Source: Anaerolineaceae bacterium (GTDB lineage Bacteria > Chloroflexota > Anaerolineae > Promineifilales > Promineifilaceae). Taken from it: a DNA stretch of 64,000 nucleotides. Within the stretch, counting starts at the first letter, position 1, and each line of letters opens with the position of its first letter. The notes beneath the pieces are model-generated. The model made no database searches, was not told the DNA's origin, and saw only the letters and a program-made list of their open reading frames with translations. The position numbers and the translations under genes are program-made. The DNA lies in NCBI GenBank assembly GCA_002699125.1, contig PABI01000123.1, forward strand, positions 62,001 through 126,000. The letters run 5' to 3'. This document shows, in pieces, positions 37,696-47,600 of this stretch.

Positions 37696-38799
37696 TCAGG
37701 CTTTGAGGGTGGTAAAGTGTAAGACGGTACGGCCCAGTTTGATTTGTGTGCCTTCTTCCAGTTCAATCTGGTCTTCCTTTTCCCAGGAATCCTGCCGGGC
37801 ATCATACATAAAAAGGCCGTTGGTGCTGTTTTGATCATTTGCGATATAACGGCCGTCTACCAACCGTACCCGCACATGCAAAGCCGACAAAGCCGTGTCG
37901 TTAATAAAAATATCGCTGTTTGGGTCGCGGCCAATGGTTGTTTCTGCCTTTAGCTCAAACTGCTCCCCTTCCCGTTCACCATTACCGATAACCAGCCAGG
38001 CAACGGTTTTTGGCTCGACATGCAGCACTTCTGTGGGTTCAATTTGGGGCTGCGGCCTTTCGGCCACGGTTGGGGGATAAAAATCATCCTCGTCCTCGCC
38101 AGGAAAACGAAAAGCAGGATGTCCCATTTCACGCATGTCGTCATCCATTAAGGTACGCTTAGACGGATCATCCGCTGGTGCCGGGGCATCATCAACAATC
38201 GTTGCATGGGGATCGCGCGACGGTTGCCCCTCATCAACCATTGTTGCCTTTGGCGCCGCAGAAAAAGCATCGTCTACCATTGTGGCATTGCTATCCAGCG
38301 GGGCTGGACGGCGTGGCTGTGGCGGCGTGGCATGAAACGGGGTTTGTTGCGGTTGGTTACGGCCGTAGCTCACCACCGGCTGTTTCGGCGTACGCCACAG
38401 ATCAAACACTGCCCCCAGGCCAATTCCCAACAGGCCGGCCACTGTTACCCACAAAGCCGGTAAAATCGTCACCTCAAACGCCCCGCTGTTTCCCCGCAGC
38501 TGCAACCATTTGAGCAAAAATACCAGCAGCCCGGCAATAGCGGCCACCACCAGCCCCCAATTGGCGTTGGTTTCCCAGGCAGGCTTCCACAGCGTGCTGG
38601 CCAACAGAAAAAGAGACACCAGTGCCGCAAGCGGCACAATAAAAAAGATAGGGTCCCCGCCGGCATCGGCATCCATAGCCAACTGCAAACCGCTCAGTTC
38701 ACTCTGGGGCATCCCCTCACAAGAAACGGCCACCCAGGGCAAAAAGAAGAGGAATAAGATCAAAATTGCTGCTGGGCCCGATATAACTTTTCCATTCAT
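37696..38799 (-). CDS. Membrane protein with C-terminal FHA domain and TxxD-repeat linker
   Basis: Several N-terminal TMs; linker ATMVDD..ATMVDE..ATIVDD..RTLMDDD; ETTIGRDPNSDIFINDTALSALHVRVRL...NSTNGLF FHA. Confidence 0.9.
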   Translation of the reverse strand: MNGKVISGPAAILILFLFFLPWVAVSCEGMPQSELSGLQLAMDADAGGDPIFFIVPLAALVSLFLLASTLWKPAWETNANWGLVVAAIAGLLVFLLKWLQLRGNSGAFEVTILPALWVTVAGLLGIGLGAVFDLWRTPKQPVVSYGRNQPQQTPFHATPPQPRRPAPLDSNATMVDDAFSAAPKATMVDEGQPSRDPHATIVDDAPAPADDPSKRTLMDDDMREMGHPAFRFPGEDEDDFYPPTVAERPQPQIEPTEVLHVEPKTVAWLVIGNGEREGEQFELKAETTIGRDPNSDIFINDTALSALHVRVRLVDGRYIANDQNSTNGLFMYDARQDSWEKEDQIELEEGTQIKLGRTVLHFTTLKA

Positions 38800-38846
38800 A
38801 TCTGTTTTTCCTGCGCTGTGATGTTATCAACAAAAACAAATCAAGT

Positions 38847-39641
38847 TTACCAGTCGTTTATCAGGGAGACGATGTCTGCTTTTACGGCCGTTTCCACCAC
38901 CAATGGCCCGTTTGCATCCCCCGTAGGCGACGTCATCAGCCAGCTATGCTCCTGGTCTTGCACCAAAGTAAAATCTTGCTTGGCCACGCTCTGGTCGGCC
39001 TGCTGCTTGAGCATTTGAAGGATAGAGACGTGGGGCGAACGGCTTAAGGTGTTGACTAACGCTGTAGCCGCTTCCCGGTTGGGCTGATGTTTGGTGAGAT
39101 GGGTAACGGCCGTATCCACCTCCCCCTCTCTGGCCCACTGTCGCACCTGCCCAAAATCGGTCACCTCCAACGAATAGGTACCATTTTTATGCGCCTTGTC
39201 TTCCCAGGAACACAGCTGCAAAACTTGTTCCACCATTTGGTCTTTTGTTGGAAGTAAAGTAAACAGATGGAGCACGTCGTCTGGCCGAGTATGGGCCACA
39301 AAATCATCGCCGCGAATATGGCCAAAATAACGCACCGGTAGATCGCCGTCTTCTTGCCAATGGTAAACAAAAACAGTCTGCGTGGCATAGGCGCAAATGC
39401 CAACGGCCGTCATCAACAAGTTATGTAAAGCCAGGCTGCCATCATCCTGCACCCGCGCCAGCTCTCTGGCACGCAAAGCCCGGCTGGCCACCGTCAGCGC
39501 CAGTTCCAGGCCATCGGGCGTTAAATTCCCCTGCGGATCGTTATCCAAGCCGGGAATTGAATCCACTTGTAGCAAGCGTAAAGTCAGCAGCAATTCCTCT
39601 CTGGAAAGAAGCAGGTTAATTGGCTCGTTTGAATTGTTCAT
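38847..39641 (-). CDS. Possible EspG-like ESX chaperone/secretion-associated protein
   Basis: LSREELLLTLRLLQVDSIPGL... and DDVLHLFTLLP pattern, size and position beside a WXG100 gene; similarity judged by eye only. Confidence 0.35.
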   Translation of the reverse strand: MNNSNEPINLLLSREELLLTLRLLQVDSIPGLDNDPQGNLTPDGLELALTVASRALRARELARVQDDGSLALHNLLMTAVGICAYATQTVFVYHWQEDGDLPVRYFGHIRGDDFVAHTRPDDVLHLFTLLPTKDQMVEQVLQLCSWEDKAHKNGTYSLEVTDFGQVRQWAREGEVDTAVTHLTKHQPNREAATALVNTLSRSPHVSILQMLKQQADQSVAKQDFTLVQDQEHSWLMTSPTGDANGPLVVETAVKADIVSLINDW

Positions 39642-39664
39642 AAACGATCTCCGTTTTCATCATC

Positions 39665-39692
39665 GTAGGGTCAAGGCATGCCTTGACCCTAC
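39665..39692. repeat. Perfect 28-bp palindrome
   Basis: GTAGGGTCAAGGCA|TGCCTTGACCCTAC, no spacer, between two genes of the operon. Confidence 0.9.
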
Positions 39693-39697
39693 TGCCT

Positions 39698-40861
39698 TTA
39701 ATCATCGTCCCGGTTATTATTGATAGCTTTGCCCAACAAAGCCAAAAAGGGACTGGCCGCGGCCGCACCCAACCCAAGCCCAAGGTTCGATTGACTAGCC
39801 GGGGCACCAGGGGCCACTGCCGCCGCTGGCGCGGAAGCAGCCGGAATGCTGCCCGGCGCACCGCTGCCAGCACCACCACCCAGACCACCCAATGATTGAT
39901 AGCGCAGGCCACCCGCCTGAACAGATTCGCTGGGAACGGCCGTACCAAAACCCCCACCAAAGCTGCGCGGCACATTGCCTCGGCCAAACGGATCGCGGAT
40001 GTCGCTATTGGGCGATGCGCCGCTGCCGCTGCCACCCCCACCACTGCTCAAAGGCTCTGAACCGCCGCCGGACCCGCCACCGCTGCTGCCGCCACCCGAA
40101 AGCGCACTTTCAGTACCTCCGCCACCGGATGCACTGCCGCCACCAGAGGCACCGCCAGCTGTCACATCAGACAGCCAATCGCGGGGAATGCCATAATCAT
40201 TGTAATTATCACTCATGTAGCCATTGAGCGAATCGGTCACGCCAGAGAGCCAATCGCGGGGAATACCAAAATCGTTGCTATTTGCACCAAAGCCAGATGC
40301 GCCGGAACCAAACAGATCGCCACTGAATAGACCACCACCTAGCCCATTCCCCGGTAAAGTGCTGCCAAAAAATGAATCACTCAATGAGCCCGCTCCGCCA
40401 AATCCGGAGCCACCAAGTCCGCCACCAGCACCGCCGAATCCGCTACTGTTGATGAGCCCTTCCAGGCCGCCAAAACCTGCGGCTGCACCGCCTGCACCAA
40501 ATGCGCCGCCGACACCTGCTCCCGCTGCCGCGCCAACGCCGCCTGCACCGGCCGCAGCGCCACCATCTCGAAAAGAGGATGAGGCTTCTTCGTCAGCTTG
40601 CTGCATGACGTTGGCAATTTGGTTGGAGACCCGGTTGGCCTCACCCAACGCTTCGGCCAGCCGCTGCACGGCGGGCAAGATTTCGCTGTTCATCTCGTTA
40701 AAAAAGGCAGCAGAGCCTTTGCCAATCCAGCCACCGCCTTCTAAGGGGTTCATGGAGCCGCGAACGGCCGTTAACAACGCCTCAACTGCCTCTGAATGCT
40801 GCCCAAATTTCTCGGCAACCTGCTGCAAAGCTTCATAATCAACGCGAATAACTTCGGTCAT
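39698..40861 (-). CDS. Extended WXG100 protein with about 280-aa Gly/Ser-rich tail
   Basis: N-terminal YEALQQVAEKFGQHSEAVEALLTAVRGSMNPLEGGGWIGKGSAAFFNEMNSEILPAVQRLAEAL (W-I-G); GGAGGGLGGSGFGG tail; duplicated YGIPRDWLSxVT. Confidence 0.85.
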   Translation of the reverse strand: MTEVIRVDYEALQQVAEKFGQHSEAVEALLTAVRGSMNPLEGGGWIGKGSAAFFNEMNSEILPAVQRLAEALGEANRVSNQIANVMQQADEEASSSFRDGGAAAGAGGVGAAAGAGVGGAFGAGGAAAGFGGLEGLINSSGFGGAGGGLGGSGFGGAGSLSDSFFGSTLPGNGLGGGLFSGDLFGSGASGFGANSNDFGIPRDWLSGVTDSLNGYMSDNYNDYGIPRDWLSDVTAGGASGGGSASGGGGTESALSGGGSSGGGSGGGSEPLSSGGGGSGSGASPNSDIRDPFGRGNVPRSFGGGFGTAVPSESVQAGGLRYQSLGGLGGGAGSGAPGSIPAASAPAAAVAPGAPASQSNLGLGLGAAAASPFLALLGKAINNNRDDD

Positions 40862-41535
40862 GATTGGCCTCCATTACTAAATAAATCGCTACCTGACTCT
40901 GTGCGGACAATAAATTTAAGCGTGATGCTGCTGCGCTCTAGCTGGATGAGATCACCATGCTGCAACGGCCGTTTCACAGCCCCCACTTCTTCTACAGCGC
41001 CTTCCTCATTTTTTACCATCGTTGGATTGCGCGACAGGCTCTCGATGAAAAAACGGCCGTTCTGTTCCGTAATTTGCGCATGGCGGCGCGACACACGCAG
41101 CCCCGTTTGATACGATTCCAAATCCACGGCAATCCGGTCATCGTGCGGCTGATTTTTGTCTGGGCGGCCAATAATGGCCGGCAGCCAGTGCAGCTTGTAC
41201 ACCTTGCCGTTGGCCGTGTCGCGCAGATAGACGGCCTGGCTGGGGCGTTTGGTGCCGGGGGGGAGCGGCCGTTCCACTTCCAGCAGCTTCAGACGAGATT
41301 CATTGGCCACTTGCTGGGCCAACTGCACATCTTCTTGCAATGAAGTTTCCTCATTGTCAGCCGGAACCAAACGGTAATCGGCCGAACTATCGCTTAAATA
41401 TTCCAGCTCCTGAAACTCCTGCAAAATGGCATCGACCAATTCCGCTGGTTTCAGATTGGGCAGCGATTTGGCCCACTGAGCCGGTTTTTCAAAAACATCT
41501 ATGCGCAAATCAAGCCGTTTCTGGTTTGTGCTCAT
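40858..41535 (-). CDS. FHA-domain protein with possible YukD/EsaB ubiquitin-like N-terminus
   Basis: AIIGRPDKN...GLRVSRRHAQITEQNGRFFIESLSRNPTMVK FHA; N-terminal LDLRIDVFEKPAQW...LLEVERPLPPGTKRP; ATGA-type overlap with the downstream WXG100 gene. Confidence 0.75.
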   Translation of the reverse strand: MSTNQKRLDLRIDVFEKPAQWAKSLPNLKPAELVDAILQEFQELEYLSDSSADYRLVPADNEETSLQEDVQLAQQVANESRLKLLEVERPLPPGTKRPSQAVYLRDTANGKVYKLHWLPAIIGRPDKNQPHDDRIAVDLESYQTGLRVSRRHAQITEQNGRFFIESLSRNPTMVKNEEGAVEEVGAVKRPLQHGDLIQLERSSITLKFIVRTESGSDLFSNGGQS

Positions 41536-41554
41536 CGTTTTGCTCCTGGTAAAG

Positions 41555-41610
41555 AACCTCCCGCAGGTTTCGTAAACGGCCATCAAATTGGCCGGAACCT
41601 GCGGGAGGTT
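41555..41610. other. Hairpin downstream of the EccC-like gene
   Basis: AACCTCCCGCAGGTT / AACCTGCGGGAGGTT perfect 15-bp arms, 26-nt loop. Confidence 0.8.
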
Positions 41611-41615
41611 GAAGA

Positions 41616-44600
41616 TTATTTTTTATCGGCTTCTTCCTGCGGTAGTTCCGGGAAGTAGCCTTCGGCTGCGTCAAAAATCTCTTTGGCCGACGTGCCAAAA
41701 AGCGATAAATCATCCATGCCCGTTTCGGCTTTTAAGGCATCTTCCACAAATTTTCGCAGCACGGCCGTATCGTCCCAGTTAGCAATTTCGTCACCCTGAC
41801 CATTCTTCTGCTTGTAAATGATCCGTTTTAGCAAATCAATCACCGGTTTGGTTTGGCTGTCCACCGCAGCGCCATCGGCACCAGCGCCCGGCAGCGGCTG
41901 CGACCACTCCGCTTTGGCCGCTTTTTTGTGCTGCTGGCAAATCTTGTTGACCCAGGTATCCAGCGCCTGGGCCACGCGCGCTTCATCTTCGTCCATATCG
42001 CCGGTTAAAGCTTCACCGATGCCTTCGCCTTGATAAGGCGAGGCCACTTGCAGCAAGGTGGCATAGCCGGAGCGCACAATGAAGCCGCGGCCGGTGTTTA
42101 ACTCTTTCTCGCCGCGCAGCGCCGGGGGCGTTTTGATGACGCCCAGGGTGTTGATCGATTGGCCCGTGCGCAGACCAATCCCGTAATTAGACGCTTTAAT
42201 GCGCTGGCGCAGGGCGCTGCTGCTGTCTAAACTACCGGCAACGATAAAATGTAAACCTTCACGGCCGTAGCGCCGGGCCATCGCCGCCAGTTCCCGCGGC
42301 ACCTCGCGCATCCGCTCCGTTTCTTCCACAAAATCATCAAAATTGTCGATGATGATGAACAATTCGCGATTGTTATCCTCACGCGTCAGGGCTTCGCACT
42401 CATTTTTGAGGGTAGGCAGCAATGCTTCCAGCTCTTCGGCTTCGTGAACGGCCGTTACCACATGAGGCAAATCGGTTAAACTTTTCTCTCCGCCGTACAG
42501 CACAAATCGGCTTTGCAAATCGACCAGCAGGAGCATAATCTGCTCCGGCGAATGGCGGTAGGTCAGCGACAGCACCCAGTTGTAGAGGGCAGTCGTTTTG
42601 CCGGACAGCGGTGGGCCGACCACGGCAAAGTGCGGCCCCATCCGTTTCAAGTCAAACAAAGCCGGCTGGAGCATCACATTTTGCCCCAGCACGCCTTGCA
42701 GCCGTTTCGTTCGCCTGTCGCCAACTGCCTGCATCATGTCGATGAGCGGCACCAAATCAGGCAAAATCTCGATCCCGTCCGGCAGGTTGCTGCCAAAGGC
42801 CGGCGTGGCCGCCATCTGTTCCTGCATGTGTTGGGCCATCAGGCGCAGTTCGTCGCCTTCGGTGCGATTGTCACGCCCGTCCAGTTCATCAAAAATACCA
42901 ACCGGTTGGGCGGCGTGGAACAGCAACGGCCGTCGGCCCACGCGAATGTAGCCCCGCCCGGCCACGTCATCAATCTCAATCGCGCCGCGCCCCACGATGT
43001 CCATGTAGCGGTCCGGGTTGCCCTGCTTAAACGTGATCCGCTCGCCAAACAAATTGTACAGCTTACTGGGCATACTGTTGGGCGCATTGCCCGTCACCAC
43101 AAAGGAGATGCCCACGCTGAGCGAGCGACGCACCAGCGGCATAACGGTGTTTTCCAGCAAGGTTTCGTAGTTTTCGCGCAGTTCGGCAATGTTGTCGATG
43201 GCCACCAAAACGGCCGGAACCGGCTCTTTAGGATGCCGTTCGTTGTATTCGTACAAATTGCTGGCGTCGGCACTGCTAAACAGGTTTTGCCGCTCATCCA
43301 CCATGCGGCCGAGTTTGTCCAGCAGGCGCTGCAACCGTTCCTCAAACGCTTCCTCGTCGGAGTAAATAACCGCGCCAACGTGGGGCAGGTCTTCCAGATT
43401 GCGGAAGTTGCGCCCGCCCAAGTCCAGTACGTACACATGCAGCTCCGCCGGGGAATGAGTGCTCACCAAAGAGGTAACCAGGGTACGAATAAAGGAGGTT
43501 TTGCCCCAGCCGGAATCGCCAAAAACGGCCAGATGGCCCCGGCTCAAATCAAAGCGCAGCGGGCCCTGCCATGCCTCCACCGGGTTATCCAACAACCCAG
43601 CCACCGGGCGCATCGCCTCTTCATGCCAGTTCACGCCGGGCCACAGGTGTTCCGTGTCGCCATTGAGCCAGTCGGTAACAGCCGTTGTCAAAGTAAACGT
43701 CACATTCCGCTGTGCATCAAACAAGGGCGACTGCAAGCTAAACTGCTCCGGCAAGAAGCCCGGCCACGGCTTGCGCGCCATCACACCGTTAACCAGTTGC
43801 GATGTGATGGAAACGGCCGCATCAAAAAACTTGGGCACGTCTTCATTTGTTTCAGCCGCTATGACTCTCTCACGCTCCGGCCATTCCACTGGCGCGTCCC
43901 GCTCATCAGGCTGGTTTTCGCCCGTCCACGATACCTGGATCAACTCCAGGTTTTCGTTGCCCACCTGCAAATAGCCGCGACCCGGCATCCCATTGGGCAG
44001 CAAAGCCGCATCGGGCCGGCGCAGCATCTCGCGGCTGGTGTCCAGTTCCTCCACCCGCAGGCAAAGGCGCAGCTTGATGTTGGCCCGCATCTGGTCCGTC
44101 ACGCCCTTGGGCCGCTGCGACGCCAGAATCAGGTTCACCCCCTGCGCCCGGCCTACGCGAGTGATGCTCTCCAGCTCGGCGCGGTATTCGGGATTATCGT
44201 CAATCATCTCCGAATATTCGTCAATAATCACAAAGAGGTGCGGATACGATTCGCCGGTCAGGTGCAGCCCTTTGCTGCGGTACTCTACGATGTCCTTCGT
44301 GCCTGTTTCGGCATTCAGCCGCTGGCGTCGACGCATTTCGGCATTGATGGCGGCAAACATGCGGTTAACGGCCGCTTTGTTCAAATTCGTCACAATATCG
44401 ACGCAGTGCGGCAGCTTCCGGAACGGCTGGAAGGCCCCACCGCCCTTGTAATCAACCAACACAAAGTTCAAAATGTCGGGCGAATAGTTCAGCGCCAGCC
44501 CCACAATCATCGTCATCAGCAGCTCAGATTTACCGGAACCGGTACCGCCAGCGATTAAGCCATGCACACCGTCCCGCTTGGCCTCAAAGCGCAGCTCCCG

Positions 44601-47600
44601 CTGCCGGTTGCCGGAGGCGATCCCCAGGACCACCCGTAGCCAATCGGCCTCTTCTGCCGAGCCGTTTTTGGCCCACACGCGGCCAGTTTCCCGCTTCAAC
44701 TCATCCAGGAAACTCTTTTCCTGGCTAATCTTGAGAATCTCCGACTGCACCTGTCGATACGAGGACGTTTTAGGCAGGGCGTCGATGCGCAGCGGCGGCT
44801 GGCCTGACCACACTTTGGCCCCTAGCTTATCCATCTGCTCACCCAGCGCGCGAATCGAGCGCGCTTCATCTTGTAACTGACCCTGCTCATCAAAACGGCC
44901 TGCGCCGATGGCAATCTGGAATTCCAGCGGCTGCCGCCCCACGCGCACGTAACCGCGCCCGGCAATTTCATCCACTTCGGTGACGTTGCCGCCCACCACA
45001 ATGCGGTACTGGCTGTTATCAGACAGCCGCAGCGTGAGTCGCTCGGTGAACAGGCTGTACAGCTTGCTAGACAGCTCGTTGGTGCGCGTGGCCGAAATGA
45101 CAAAATGCAAGCCGTACGCTTTGGCCTGTCGCACCAGCAGCACCAACGCCTCTAGCAGATTGTCGTCTTCGGCCGTTTGGTTGACGTTGCCAAAGGATTC
45201 AATATATTCGGCAAAATTATCAATCACCACCAAAATCGCCGGTTCGGCGCGATCCGGGTATTGCACATTAAATTCATACAAGGTAGAGACACCAACTTCA
45301 CTAAAGAGGCGCTTGCGATGGTCCACAATGTCGTTTAGTTCGCGCAAAAGCTGCTGAATGCGCTCTTCGTAGCCGCGTTCATCGGGCATGATGATGGTGC
45401 CTACGTGGGGCAGGGCTTTGAGCACTTCCAGGTTGCGCCCGCCCAGGTCCAGCACGTGGGCCTGGAACTCATCGGGTGAGTGGGTCGCCGCCAGGCTAAC
45501 GATGAGGGTGCGCATGAAGGTGGTTTTACCCCAGCCCGACGCGCCAAAGAGGACAAAATGGCCTTTGGTGAGATCAACAATCAGGGGCAGCTGGCTGGCG
45601 TTGTAGGGATCATCCGCCAAGCCGACGATGGCGCGCATGGCGGTGTCTTTCCAGTTCATACCGTACCAGCTCGCCTGGCCATCTTGCCAATCTTGGATGA
45701 ACGGGTTGAGTTGAGACGGCCGTTCCTTCCGCCCTAACGTCATCAACGGCACATGCTTTTCTTGCATGTACGCTTCTACCAAAGGTGAAGTCAATGTGAG
45801 CTTAGTGGTTAAGAATGGCGGCCAGGGCGTGCGCGGCCGTTCCTGGGCCAGCACCTCATTGGCCAGACGAACCGCCATATCATAAAACTTTGGCTTCTGC
45901 CCGCCTTCCCCACTTTCGACGTCATCAACCTCTTCGCCTGTCCAGGCAATCTGGATCAATTCAATATTCTCGTTGCCAATCTGCAAATAGCCCCGCCCCG
46001 GCATCCCGCTGGGCAAAAAAGCCGCATCGGAACGGCGCAGCATTTCGCGGCTGGTGTCAATCCCTTCTACACGCAAACAAATGCGGAACTTGATGTTGGC
46101 CCGCATCTGATCCGACACACCGGTAGGCCGCTGCGAAGCTAGCAGCAAATTAACGCCCTGCGCCCGGCCCACCCGCGTGATGCTGTCCAATTCATCCTTG
46201 AACTCGGGATTGTCCGTAATCATCTCGGCATACTCATCAATAATGATGAAGAGGTGCGGATAAGGCTCACGGCTCAAGTGATAGCCCTTGGCGCGATATT
46301 CCACAATGTCTTTGGTCTCGGTGTCGGCATTGAGCTTTTGGCGGCGCTGCATCTCGGCATTGATCGCGGTGAACATGCGCTTAACGGCCGATTTGTTCAA
46401 GTTCGTCACAATATCGACACAGTGCGGCAGCTCCCAAAACGGTTGGAACGCGCCGCCACCCTTGTAATCGACCAGCACAAAGTTCAGCACCGACGGATCG
46501 TAGTCCAGCGCCAGGCCCACAATCAGCGTCATTAACAGCTCAGACTTACCCGAGCCGGTGCCACCGGCAATCATGCCGTGCACGCCGTCGTTTTTGGCTT
46601 CCAGGTGCATCTCGCGCAGCCGGTTGCCGGAAATGACGCCCATCGTCACCCGCAGCCAGTCGGCCTGCTTGGGGTCCAGGCTGTTTTGCCAGCTTTGCAC
46701 CATTCGCTGGCGCAAATGGCGCAAAAAGTTATCATCAACCGGCATTTCCATCTGCCGCGCCAAAATTTGCTTGAACAAAATGGCTTTGGGCAGGGCGTCT
46801 ACCCGAATCGGCTCTTTGTATTCGCGGCTGGCGCTGGCGATGAAGTCGTTCATGCTTTGAGCGTACTGCTCCAGCTCCTCACGCTCGTTGGCCAGCTCTT
46901 CACCCCCTTCACGCCGCAAATCGACCGGCTGGGCAATTTGCATGCTTAGGGGCAGGTGACCATGCTTGATGTAACCTCGTCCCGGCACATCGCCAATGTC
47001 GGCCACATGGGCACCCAAAATGGCCCGATAATCGGTGCGATCGGCCAGTTTTAGCGTAATTCGTTCGGTGAACAGGCTGAACAGCTGGTTCGACAAGACG
47101 CTGAGCCGCGTGGCGGTAATGACAAAATGAATGCCGTACGGCTTGGCCTGACGGGCCAGCGCCACAAATTTATCCAGGACGCTTTCTACATTGTCGTTGC
47201 CGTTATCAAACGTCTCGTTGAACTCAATGAAGTTGTCGATGGCTACCAGGATGGCGGGCAGGGTGGCCTGCGGGTGCGCGTCGTTGTAGTGGTAGATGTC
47301 GGACAGGCCCTCGTTGCTGAGTTTGTTTTTGCGGTCCTCTACCAGATCGTCCAGCTCGCGCAGCAGCTGCTCGACACGCTCTTCATACCCTTCAGCATCG
47401 GGGATAATGACGGAACCGACGTGAGGCAGGTTTTCCAACACGCCCAGGTTACGGCCGCCTAAATCCAGCAGGTAGACCCACAAATCATCGGGCGAATGGG
47501 TGGCCGTCAAACTCACAACCAGGGAGCGAATAAACGTCGTTTTGCCCCAGCCGGACGCGCCAAAAATCACTACGTGCCCGCGCCGCAGATCAACCACCAG

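Noticed and set aside
42513-44558. 681-aa plus-strand ORF
   Set aside because: Antisense to the clearly conserved ATPase domains of the EccC-like gene; composition (His/Arg/Gln-rich) is typical of a GC-rich shadow ORF
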